NCBI GenBank assembly: GCA_002427105.1
Contig: DIPM01000016.1
Span: 13,339 to 21,461 of the forward strand
DNA length: 8,123 nucleotides
Direction of reading: 5' to 3'
Origin: Marinilabiliaceae bacterium UBA5488
GTDB taxonomy: Bacteria; Bacteroidota; Bacteroidia; Bacteroidales; Marinilabiliaceae
Shown piece by piece: positions 1 to 5,965 of this stretch. Position numbers and translations under genes: made by a program. Under the pieces are notes generated by a model. That model was not told the DNA's origin. It made no database searches and saw only the letters and a list, made by a program, of their open reading frames with translations. The stretch's first letter is position 1; the number at the start of each line of letters is the position of its first letter.

Positions 1-49
1 CGTCGGATTGTGGTTCCGAAGGTCGCCGGTTCGAGCCCGGTCTATCACC
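1..49 (+). tRNA. tRNA-His (GTG anticodon), 3' part only
   Basis: The window starts inside the gene, so the acceptor 5' strand and D arm are missing. The anticodon stem TCGGA (3-7) pairs perfectly with TCCGA (15-19) around the loop TTGTGGT, which places the anticodon GTG at 10-12 and reads histidine codons. The T arm is GCCGG (25-29), loop TTCGAGC (30-36) and CCGGT (37-41), with one G-T pair. The acceptor 3' strand CTATCAC covers 42-48 and base 73 is C49, the discriminator expected for tRNA-His, where it pairs with G-1. The three bases after it are CTC, so CCA does not appear to be encoded and would be added after transcription. The exact 3' end is uncertain by a few bases. Confidence 0.93.
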
Positions 50-55
50 CTCCAT

Positions 56-85
56 AAAAGCCTGATGGTCAGCCATCAGGCTTTT
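56..85 (+). terminator. Intrinsic terminator after tRNA-His
   Basis: A perfect 13-bp inverted repeat (56-68 with 73-85) surrounds the 4-base loop TCAG. The 3' arm ends in TTTT and the 5' arm begins with AAAA, so the hairpin could work in both directions. It lies seven bases after the tRNA 3' end and separates the tRNA from the following protein gene. Confidence 0.88.
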
Positions 86-192
86 GCTATTAATAATGCT
101 GCCTTACACGGATAAAAAAACGGCTTCTACCACTTTTTTTTTTCTCTTAGCGACATATTGCTTAAATTGTGGGTCAAACGAATTGTTTGACT

Positions 193-1695
193 ATGAAGAA
201 CTTTTCCTCCCGGATGCTTGTAATAATTAATTCTATAAATGCCAAAGCTGTTGGGCTCCCTGTGTTTATACTCCTTGCAACAGCATGGCCGGCAGTTTGC
301 AAGGCTCAGCTCAAAATTCTCGAACTTATTGATAAAACTGAGTCAGCTTCTTTCACTCTTACTGCCCATAATTCTATCGGACTTGCTACAGACACGGCAA
401 GAGCCTTTTTTATCAGTGCCGATGGCCTGGCCATAACAAGCGCTTCATTATTAGCAAATGCTGATACCCTTATTGTTTCTGACCATAAAAACAGTTCCTT
501 AGCCATATCGCGCGTCTTAGCTGTTCAGCAGATGGCAAATCTGGCTATGGTGCAGCTCTCGGGATACAATAGCAAGGAAGATAACTTCCTTAGTCCTGCC
601 CGTCCACCTTTCGATGCAAGGGGCGAACTTATGATTTTTTCTCATGAATCGGAGCCCTCAGGCTCATTGAATATTGGCAGAATCAGCAAAGTCATTCAGC
701 CTTTTATGATTGGCCGTGCTGCTATAATAACTTTAAAAACAACAAATGCTTCACGTTCTGCTCCAATCATAAACAACAGCGGGAGCCTGATTGGTATATT
801 ACATAAAACTGCCCTAAGCGATGAGTCTGTATTGCTTCCATCAAGCCTGATAAACAACAACGACTGGATTGCAATTAATCAATCATGGATCCTGTTCAAG
901 AGAAATACGGGAAGAGCTGCGCTTTGCTCAGCTCATTACGCCGACGCTCTGATATTACAGGCTGAGGAGAAATGGATAGAATCGGCTCGTCTATTCAATG
1001 CGGCCTTAAAAATTAGGAGCGAAGATCCCCGTCTGTATGCCTTGCGTTGTATTAGTCGCTACCAATACGGCAACAAGACAGGAGCCGAAGAGGATTTCAA
1101 CAAAGCCTTGAATATTAACAGCAACGAAGGTTTTGCATATTACGGACGTGCCCTTTTTCATTTAAAAAACGGGCAAAGCAAAATGGCTATAAACGATTTG
1201 TTAATATGCCTCGAAAAGGATGGAAGCATTGCACAAGGCTTTGTTTATCTGGGCCAGGCTCAACAACTCGCCAATGAGATAAAGAAAGCTTATGCAAGTT
1301 TCAGCCACGCAATAGAACTCGACTCCCTTTTGTCTGAGGCCTGGTACGAACGCGGTCGAACCTCGATGCAACACGCAACAGATCAAACTCCTGCACTAAA
1401 CGACTTACAGAAAGCTGCAAGGCTTAACCCCTTTTTGCCCGGGGTATATACCCTGATTGGAGACATCAAACTAAAGCGCAACGATTATTTGGAGGCAATA
1501 ATAGAATATGAACGCGCTTTGAGAATCAACCCCCGCGACGATCTTGCCTTGATGAATCGTGGCCTGGCATATTTTAATACCGGCCTTAAAGAACGTGCCT
1601 GCTCAGACTGGGAAAAGGCCGGAGAATTGGGAAACCCTATGGCCTTCAAGCTAATATCACGGCATTGCGCTAATCTGCGGCGTAATAATTTCTGA
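193..1695 (+). CDS. Exported degenerate trypsin-like domain protein with C-terminal TPR repeats
   Basis: The predicted protein has 500 residues. I chose ATG 193 over the in-frame GTG 169 because it begins a normal signal peptide: a basic start, a hydrophobic stretch at about residues 22-34, and likely cleavage near CKA|Q at about 38. Residues ~60-215 follow the order of a trypsin-like (S1C/HtrA-type) fold: FFISADGLAIT, then NLAMVQL, then a segment ending APIINNSGSLIGI. The catalytic positions all appear replaced: His by Ser85, Asp by Asn116, Ser by Arg188. I therefore infer a pseudoprotease that binds rather than cuts. Residues ~246-485 hold about seven tetratricopeptide repeats (for example AIIEYERALRINP), usually a protein-binding surface. 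The last repeat has the AC.DW..A.ELGN pattern seen in many Bacteroidota TPR proteins. Likely location is the periplasm; the partner and role are unknown. It lies between the tRNA terminator and prfB and seems to be its own unit. Confidence 0.82.
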   Translation: MKNFSSRMLVIINSINAKAVGLPVFILLATAWPAVCKAQLKILELIDKTESASFTLTAHNSIGLATDTARAFFISADGLAITSASLLANADTLIVSDHKNSSLAISRVLAVQQMANLAMVQLSGYNSKEDNFLSPARPPFDARGELMIFSHESEPSGSLNIGRISKVIQPFMIGRAAIITLKTTNASRSAPIINNSGSLIGILHKTALSDESVLLPSSLINNNDWIAINQSWILFKRNTGRAALCSAHYADALILQAEEKWIESARLFNAALKIRSEDPRLYALRCISRYQYGNKTGAEEDFNKALNINSNEGFAYYGRALFHLKNGQSKMAINDLLICLEKDGSIAQGFVYLGQAQQLANEIKKAYASFSHAIELDSLLSEAWYERGRTSMQHATDQTPALNDLQKAARLNPFLPGVYTLIGDIKLKRNDYLEAIIEYERALRINPRDDLALMNRGLAYFNTGLKERACSDWEKAGELGNPMAFKLISRHCANLRRNNF

Positions 1696-1722
1696 AATCA
1701 CTTGCTCACTTTCTTAAAATGA

Positions 1723-1750
1723 AGTTTAAGTCCTTAAACTGATATTTTTT
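1723..1750 (+). terminator. Probable terminator of the TPR protein gene
   Basis: AGTTTAA (1723-1729) pairs with TTAAACT (1734-1740) around the loop GTCC, and a T-rich tract with six T's follows at 1745-1750. The stem is short and AT-rich, so strength is doubtful. It sits 27 bases after the stop codon of the TPR gene and directly before the prfB -7 element. Confidence 0.4.
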
Positions 1751-1751
1751 A

Positions 1752-1759
1752 TAACTTTG
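1752..1759 (+). promoter_or_regulatory. Putative prfB promoter, -7 element
   Basis: TAACTTTG matches the Bacteroidota -7 consensus TAnnTTTG exactly and lies 26 bases before the prfB start codon, giving a short leader of about 20 bases. No good TTG -33 element is visible at the expected distance, because that stretch is occupied by the AT-rich hairpin at 1723-1740. Confidence 0.5.
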
Positions 1760-1785
1760 CAATTCTAAATAATAATTACTAATTA

Positions 1786-2896
1786 ATGATAACACCGGAT
1801 CACATTAAAGAATTAAGAGCGCGCGAAGCTGCCCTGAGGAGGTATCTTTGACATCGACCGAAAGCTTATCGAAATAGAAGAAGAGGAGTTGCGCACTCAG
1901 GCTCCCGACTTTTGGGATGATGCCCAAAAGGCAGAGGAGCAAATGAAAACACTTAAGGAACTAAAAAGCTGGGTGGCAGGCTACAACAAAATAAAGTCGG
2001 CCCTTGATGACTTACTTATACTTTACGACTTTTATAAGGAGGGCGAGGCCGACGAGAAAGACCTTGAATTAGCATATAATCAGGCACTTAACCATGCTGA
2101 GGATCTGGAGATGCGTAATATGCTTCAAAAGGAGGAAGATAAATTGGGTGCAGTTCTGAAAATAAATGCCGGTGCCGGTGGCACAGAAAGTCAGGACTGG
2201 GCTGATATGCTGATGCGGATGTATATACGTTGGGGAGAACAAAATAAATATAAGGTTACAATTAACCATATACTCGAAGGTGATGAGGCAGGTATTAAAA
2301 CTGTTAGCATACAGTTTGAGGGAGATTATGCCTATGGCTATCTGAAAGGAGAAAACGGGGTACACCGTTTGGTTCGCTTGTCTCCGTTTAATTCGGCAAA
2401 CAAGAGGATGACCTCATTTACATCGGTATTTGTTATTCCACTTGTTGACGACTCCATCGAGATTGAAATCAACCCCTCCGATATTAGCTGGGAAACATTT
2501 CGCTCAAGCGGCGCAGGCGGGCAAAATGTCAATAAAGTGGAGACCGGAGTGCGCCTGCGTCATGCGCCCACAGGCATTGTCATAGAAAACACCGAATCGC
2601 GCTCCCAGGGAGGAAACAAAGAAAACGCCCTGCGTCTGCTTAAATCTCAACTATATGAAATAGAGCTGAGGAAACGACTTGAGGAGCAAAACAAGATAGA
2701 ATCGCAAAAGAAAAAAATCGAGTGGGGCTCGCAAATTCGCTCTTATGTACTTCAACCCTACAAACTAGTGAAAGATGTGCGCACCGGACACGAGACCAGC
2801 AACGTTCAGGCAGTGCTTGACGGAGAGATCGACGGCTTTATAAAAGCATATCTAATGGAATACGGAGCTTCTGAGGTATATGACAAAAGCAGCTAA
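1786..2896 (+). CDS. prfB: Peptide chain release factor 2 (RF2), expressed by programmed +1 frameshift
   Basis: RF2 recognises UGA and UAA stop codons in the ribosomal A site and triggers peptide release. The reading frame opens at ATG 1786 (MITPDHIKEL), runs 21 codons to an in-frame TGA at 1849-1851, and continues in the +1 frame from GAC at 1850 to TAA at 2894. The joined product (1786-1848 plus 1850-2893) is 369 residues, against 365 in E. coli. The stop-codon recognition tripeptide SPF is at about residues 199-201, and the catalytic GGQ loop, within SSGAGGQNVN, is at 244-246. The C-terminal WGSQIRSYVL and RTG.ET...QAVLDG blocks are typical. The residue four before GGQ is Ser, where E. coli K-12 has Thr. 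A TTG-started frame from 1889 is open but lacks the N-terminal helix and should not be taken as the gene start. No Shine-Dalgarno precedes ATG 1786. ribF follows after 57 bases. Confidence 0.97.
1837..1852 (+). promoter_or_regulatory. prfB: prfB +1 programmed frameshift site
   Basis: The site reads AGGAGG (1837-1842), TAT, CTT, TGA, C. It matches the classical RF2 autoregulatory site (E. coli AGG GGG TAT CTT TGA C): a Shine-Dalgarno-like stimulator three bases before the slippery CTT codon, then a UGA in the weak-termination context UGAC. When RF2 is scarce, the ribosome pauses at UGA, the CUU-reading tRNA slips to UUU, and translation resumes with Asp (GAC at 1850). When RF2 is abundant, a 21-residue peptide is made. 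The site identity is seen in the sequence; the mechanism is taken from the family. Confidence 0.96.
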
Positions 2897-2953
2897 CAGG
2901 CTTGGAGTCGCCTCAGCCAAAATAAAACCTTATACAAAGAACTTTTAAAGAGA

Positions 2954-3895
2954 ATGCAAATATTTTCGTCAATAGATAGTTATAAAGGCCCTCGCCCTGT
3001 TGTTAGCATGGGAACCTTCGACGGGGTTCACCCGGGGCATCGTGCCTTAATAGAAAAGGTGAAGGACTTGGCGAAAAGAGAGAATACCGAATCTGTAATA
3101 TTGACCTTCTGGCCCCATCCGCGGATTGTGTTGAATCAGGATGTTCACAAATTGCGCCTGCTCACAACCCTGGAAGAGAAAACTAAAATCATCAGTGCTA
3201 CCGGTATAGACAATTTGATAATTGTACCTTTCACAAAAGAGCTGGCCGGCCTTACGGCCAGGCAGTTTGTTGAGGAGCTGCTGGTTAAAAAGCTTAACAC
3301 CCTTCATTTGCTAATGGGCTACAACCATCGCTTCGGAAAGGGAGGAATTACTTTCAGGGAGCTTATCCCAATAGCCGGAAGTTTTAATTTTGGCCTTAGC
3401 CAGTTTAAACATATTGACGTAACCGGTCTTGCTCCCAGCTCTACTGCAATACGCAATCTTTTGATGGAAGGCAAGATTCAGGAGGCCAATAGGATGCTGG
3501 GATACAGATACACCATAACCGGGCGGGTAACGGGAGGCATGAAGATTGGACGAAAATTGATGTATCCCACAGCCAATCTGGAAATTAGCGAGAAAGCAAA
3601 ACTAATCCCCCCCGACGGCGTATATGCCTGCATCGTAAACGTAATTGGTAAAACCTATGGCGGGATGGTAAATATAGGTCTCAGACCTACTGTCAGCTGG
3701 CAAATGGACAATAGAACCATCGAAATACACATCCTTGATTTTGACCGTCAGATTTATTCAGAAGAGATTTCTATAGGCTTTATTGTTAAAACCAGAGAAG
3801 AAATGAAATTTGCCAATCTCGACGAACTCCGCCAACAGCTTAAGAAAGATGAAACACAAATACGCCAAATATTAGCCCAATATTCCCGGGAATAA
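2954..3895 (+). CDS. ribF: Bifunctional riboflavin kinase / FAD synthetase
   Basis: This cytoplasmic enzyme phosphorylates riboflavin to FMN and adenylylates FMN to FAD. The protein is 313 residues, the same as E. coli RibF. The N-terminal nucleotidyltransferase (FAD synthetase) domain shows GTFDGVHPGH at 20-29, TFWPHP at 51-56, GYNHRFGKGG at 122-131 and SSTAIR at 162-167. In the third motif, Asn-His stands where many homologues have Asp-Phe or Asp-His. The C-terminal riboflavin kinase domain begins near 184 and shows the PTAN motif at 205-208, PPDGVYA at 219-225, NIGLRPT at 240-246 and IEIHILDF at 256-263, whose Glu257 is the likely catalytic base. The start ATG 2954 fits the family N terminus; upstream there is only a weak AAAGAG purine run. 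It lies 57 bases after prfB and 25 before ahcY, so co-transcription is plausible. Confidence 0.96.
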   Translation: MQIFSSIDSYKGPRPVVSMGTFDGVHPGHRALIEKVKDLAKRENTESVILTFWPHPRIVLNQDVHKLRLLTTLEEKTKIISATGIDNLIIVPFTKELAGLTARQFVEELLVKKLNTLHLLMGYNHRFGKGGITFRELIPIAGSFNFGLSQFKHIDVTGLAPSSTAIRNLLMEGKIQEANRMLGYRYTITGRVTGGMKIGRKLMYPTANLEISEKAKLIPPDGVYACIVNVIGKTYGGMVNIGLRPTVSWQMDNRTIEIHILDFDRQIYSEEISIGFIVKTREEMKFANLDELRQQLKKDETQIRQILAQYSRE

Positions 3896-3920
3896 TTCTA
3901 TCAATTAATTAATTCAGAAC

Positions 3921-5336
3921 ATGAGCAACACACAGAAAGATTTTAAAGTAGCAGATATAACGCTTGCCGAATACGGTCGCAAGGAAATACTAATAGCCCA
4001 AAAAGAGATGCCCGGACTAATGGCTCTTCGTGAAAAATATGGACGGGAGAAACCCTTGAAAGGCGCGAAAATAATGGGCTCATTGCATATGACCGTGCAA
4101 ACGGCTGTGCTTATCGAAACCTTAACAGAACTTGGCGCACAGGTGCGCTGGGCAAGTTGTAATATATATTCTACACAAGACCATGCTGCCGCGGCTATTG
4201 CAGCTGCTGGCATTCCCGTTTTCGCTTGGAAAGGAGAAACACTGGCTGAATACTGGTGGTGTACCGAGCGGGCTCTGGATTTTGGCCAGGGGAAAGGACC
4301 CGATTTGATAGTTGATGATGGAGGCGATGCCACGCTTATGATTCATAAAGGGGTTGAGATAGAGAAGGACAAATCAATACTGAATCGCGACTATAGCAAA
4401 GAAGGAGAAGATTTCAGGGAGCTGATGGCTTTGATGCAAAAGCTATATGCTAGCAATCCAAATCGTTGGCAAAATGTCGCGGCAGGCATCAGAGGGGTAA
4501 GTGAAGAAACCACAACCGGAGTTCATCGCCTTTACCAGATGCTCGAACGCGGAGAATTGCTGTTCCCTGCCATTAATGTTAATGATTCGGTAACGAAAAG
4601 TAAGTTTGACAACTTGTACGGTTGCCGCGAGAGTCTTGCTGATGGCATCAAACGGGGAACTGATGTGATGGTTGCAGGTAAAACTGTTGTTGTATGCGGC
4701 TATGGTGACGTAGGTAAGGGCTGCGCCCAGAGTATGCGTGGCTTTGGCGCTCGTGTATTAGTTACGGAAATAGACCCCATCTGCGCACTTCAGGCTGCTA
4801 TGGAAGGATATGAAGTAACTACTCTTGAGCATGCACTGCCCGAAGCTGATATATATGTAACGACTACTGGCAACTGCGACGTTATCACCCTTGACCATAT
4901 GCTGAAGATGAAGGATATGGCCATAGTATGCAATATCGGCCACTTCGACAACGAGATCCAGGTTGAGAAACTAGAAAAATATCCCGGCATCAAAGAGATA
5001 AATATTAAGCCTCAGGTCGATCAGTTCGTGTTCCCCGACGGACATTCCATTATTCTGCTATCACGGGGCAGATTGGTTAATCTTGGAAATGCTACCGGAC
5101 ACCCAAGCTTTGTTATGAGTAGCTCATTTACCAACCAAACTCTGGCTCAGCTTGAACTATGGCAGAAAGAACACGAGCTGGGAGTTTATACACTTGCGAA
5201 GCACCTGGATGAGGAAGTCGCACGTCTTCATTTATCAAAACTAGGCGTAAAACTTACCACCCTTACGGATGCCCAGGCCAAATACCTTGGAATCCCAAAA
5301 GAAGGACCATATAAATCCGAGCATTACCGCTACTAA
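3921..5336 (+). CDS. ahcY: S-adenosylhomocysteine hydrolase (adenosylhomocysteinase)
   Basis: The enzyme reversibly splits S-adenosylhomocysteine into adenosine and homocysteine, removing the inhibitor made by methyltransferases. It is a cytoplasmic NAD-dependent tetramer. The 471-residue protein is the longer bacterial type, with an insertion of about 40 residues around 146-190 relative to the ~432-residue animal enzymes. Visible active-site positions are His56 (SLHMT), the Asp pair at 132-133 (VDDGGD), Glu196 (SEETTTG), Lys226 and Asp230 (DSVTKSKFDN), and His341 (CNIGHFD). The NAD-binding glycine motif GYGDVGKG is at 260-267. The C-terminal tail GPYKSEHYRY, which reaches into the neighbouring subunit's NAD site, is intact. 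ATG 3921 has no Shine-Dalgarno, as is usual in Bacteroidota. The gene follows ribF by 25 bases and ends facing a minus-strand gene. No SAH riboswitch can fit in the short upstream gap. Confidence 0.97.
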   Translation: MSNTQKDFKVADITLAEYGRKEILIAQKEMPGLMALREKYGREKPLKGAKIMGSLHMTVQTAVLIETLTELGAQVRWASCNIYSTQDHAAAAIAAAGIPVFAWKGETLAEYWWCTERALDFGQGKGPDLIVDDGGDATLMIHKGVEIEKDKSILNRDYSKEGEDFRELMALMQKLYASNPNRWQNVAAGIRGVSEETTTGVHRLYQMLERGELLFPAINVNDSVTKSKFDNLYGCRESLADGIKRGTDVMVAGKTVVVCGYGDVGKGCAQSMRGFGARVLVTEIDPICALQAAMEGYEVTTLEHALPEADIYVTTTGNCDVITLDHMLKMKDMAIVCNIGHFDNEIQVEKLEKYPGIKEINIKPQVDQFVFPDGHSIILLSRGRLVNLGNATGHPSFVMSSSFTNQTLAQLELWQKEHELGVYTLAKHLDEEVARLHLSKLGVKLTTLTDAQAKYLGIPKEGPYKSEHYRY

Positions 5337-5364
5337 ATCATTATTCACAAGCAAGCATAATCCG

Positions 5365-5391
5365 GCAGGAAAGGACCAGATCCTTTCCTGC
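5365..5391. terminator. Shared terminator between ahcY and the convergent Rieske-like gene
   Basis: GCAGGAAAGGA (5365-5375) pairs perfectly over 11 bp with TCCTTTCCTGC (5381-5391) around the loop CCAGA. It lies 28 bases after the ahcY stop. Its last base is also the last base of the minus-strand gene's TAG stop codon. No clear U-tract follows on either strand, so it may act partly as a 3'-end stabilising structure. Confidence 0.6.
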
Positions 5392-5822
5392 TAATTGTAT
5401 ATTGTAAGGTAAGTGCCATTACTACTTACACTGGTATTGTAGCGCTTCAGGAAATATTTGGAAGGCCCCTCAAGCACATCCCCATCCGGAGAAGCAATCA
5501 AAAAGCGCGAGCCACAGCAGGAGCAAGACGCCACCGTAGCTTCCGGATCGGGCGACACCAAACAGCTAAATTCCTGATCATGCGGGCAATAGCGCTCAAA
5601 GGCATAATAATTGCCGTCGCCCCCACGGTAAACAATCACCCCCGACACCCCAACCATTTCACCCAAAGAACTGCGTGTTATTATAAAAGGATTTACATGG
5701 TAATCGGGCAACATCAAATCAATAGTAACATTAAAGCGACGATTAGGCACGGGGTGCTTATCTTTTTTGCAACCAAATAAAAAAAGTAACGTACAAGCAA
5801 TTATTAATAAAATATTTCGCAT
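5391..5822 (-). CDS. Small Rieske-like [2Fe-2S] domain lipoprotein with altered ligand set
   Basis: The start is ATG at 5822-5820, because the protein then opens with a lipoprotein signal, MRNILLIIACTLLFLFGCKK. The lipobox is LFGC and the lipidated cysteine is residue 18. An open frame extends further upstream to 5975 but would bury this signal. The mature part is about 125 residues and anchored to a membrane, probably outer or periplasm-facing. It carries a Rieske pattern: YCPHD (Cys79, His81), then CSCCGSRF (Cys100, Cys102, Cys103), then SPDGDVLEGPSKYFLKRYN, matching the usual CPCHGS.F..DG.VL.GPA...L..Y. The final ligand His is Cys103 here. Cys87 and Cys102 are candidates for the Rieske disulfide. 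The sequence does not show an electron-transfer partner: ahcY converges and a small membrane protein diverges. Function is unknown; a redox role is an inference from the fold. Confidence 0.8.
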   Translation of the reverse strand: MRNILLIIACTLLFLFGCKKDKHPVPNRRFNVTIDLMLPDYHVNPFIITRSSLGEMVGVSGVIVYRGGDGNYYAFERYCPHDQEFSCLVSPDPEATVASCSCCGSRFLIASPDGDVLEGPSKYFLKRYNTSVSSNGTYLTIYN

Positions 5823-5886
5823 CTTTATAAAAGTTAGCTGAGAAGCTCGGGCAATTAACAAACCATTATCAATCAACAAACTAAAA

Positions 5887-5910
5887 GGGAGCATACAAAC
5901 AATAGCTCCC
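5887..5910 (-). promoter_or_regulatory. Inverted repeat around a possible -7 element of the Rieske-like gene
   Basis: GGGAGC (5887-5892) and GCTCCC (5905-5910) form a 6-bp inverted repeat with a 12-base spacer. Read on the minus strand, the spacer contains TATTGTTTG (5904-5896), which is the Bacteroidota TAnnTTTG box with one extra base. No TTG -33 element is seen upstream of it. It may be an operator, a leader hairpin, or chance. Confidence 0.25.
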
Positions 5911-5915
5911 CTAAA

Positions 5916-5947
5916 TTTGTTTATTTGTTTTGTTCGGGCTAATTTAG
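5916..5947 (+). promoter_or_regulatory. Possible promoter of the small membrane protein gene
   Basis: TTTG at 5916-5919 and TAATTTAG at 5940-5947 are 20 bases apart and resemble the Bacteroidota -33/-7 pair (TTTG, TAnnTTTG) with one mismatch in the -7 box. The start codon is 18 bases downstream. The region is AT-rich, so a chance match is possible. Confidence 0.3.
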
Positions 5948-5965
5948 TAATTATTTTTTTATGTG

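Noticed and set aside
134..143. Run of ten T's as an intrinsic terminator
   Set aside because: No stem lies directly before it, and the tRNA terminator hairpin ends about 48 bases upstream. It may only be an AT-rich promoter-region tract.
169..192. GTG 169 as the start of the TPR protein
   Set aside because: It would add eight residues before an otherwise normal signal peptide, and ATG 193 is in frame.
1846..1852. Sequencing error or disabling frameshift in prfB
   Set aside because: The break falls exactly on the known recoding signal with its stimulator and UGAC context, and both flanking frames are intact.
1889..2896. RF2 starting at TTG 1889 as an ordinary gene
   Set aside because: Homology continues upstream through DIDRKLIEIEEEEL to the frameshift site, and the ATG at 1786 with its 21-codon frame completes a normal RF2 length.
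3896..3920. SAH riboswitch before ahcY
   Set aside because: The gap is only 25 bases, and the preceding sequence is ribF coding sequence, so there is no room for the structure.
3914..4333. 139-residue minus-strand frame opposite ahcY
   Set aside because: It is antisense to strongly conserved ahcY codons and shows no recognisable domain or start signal.
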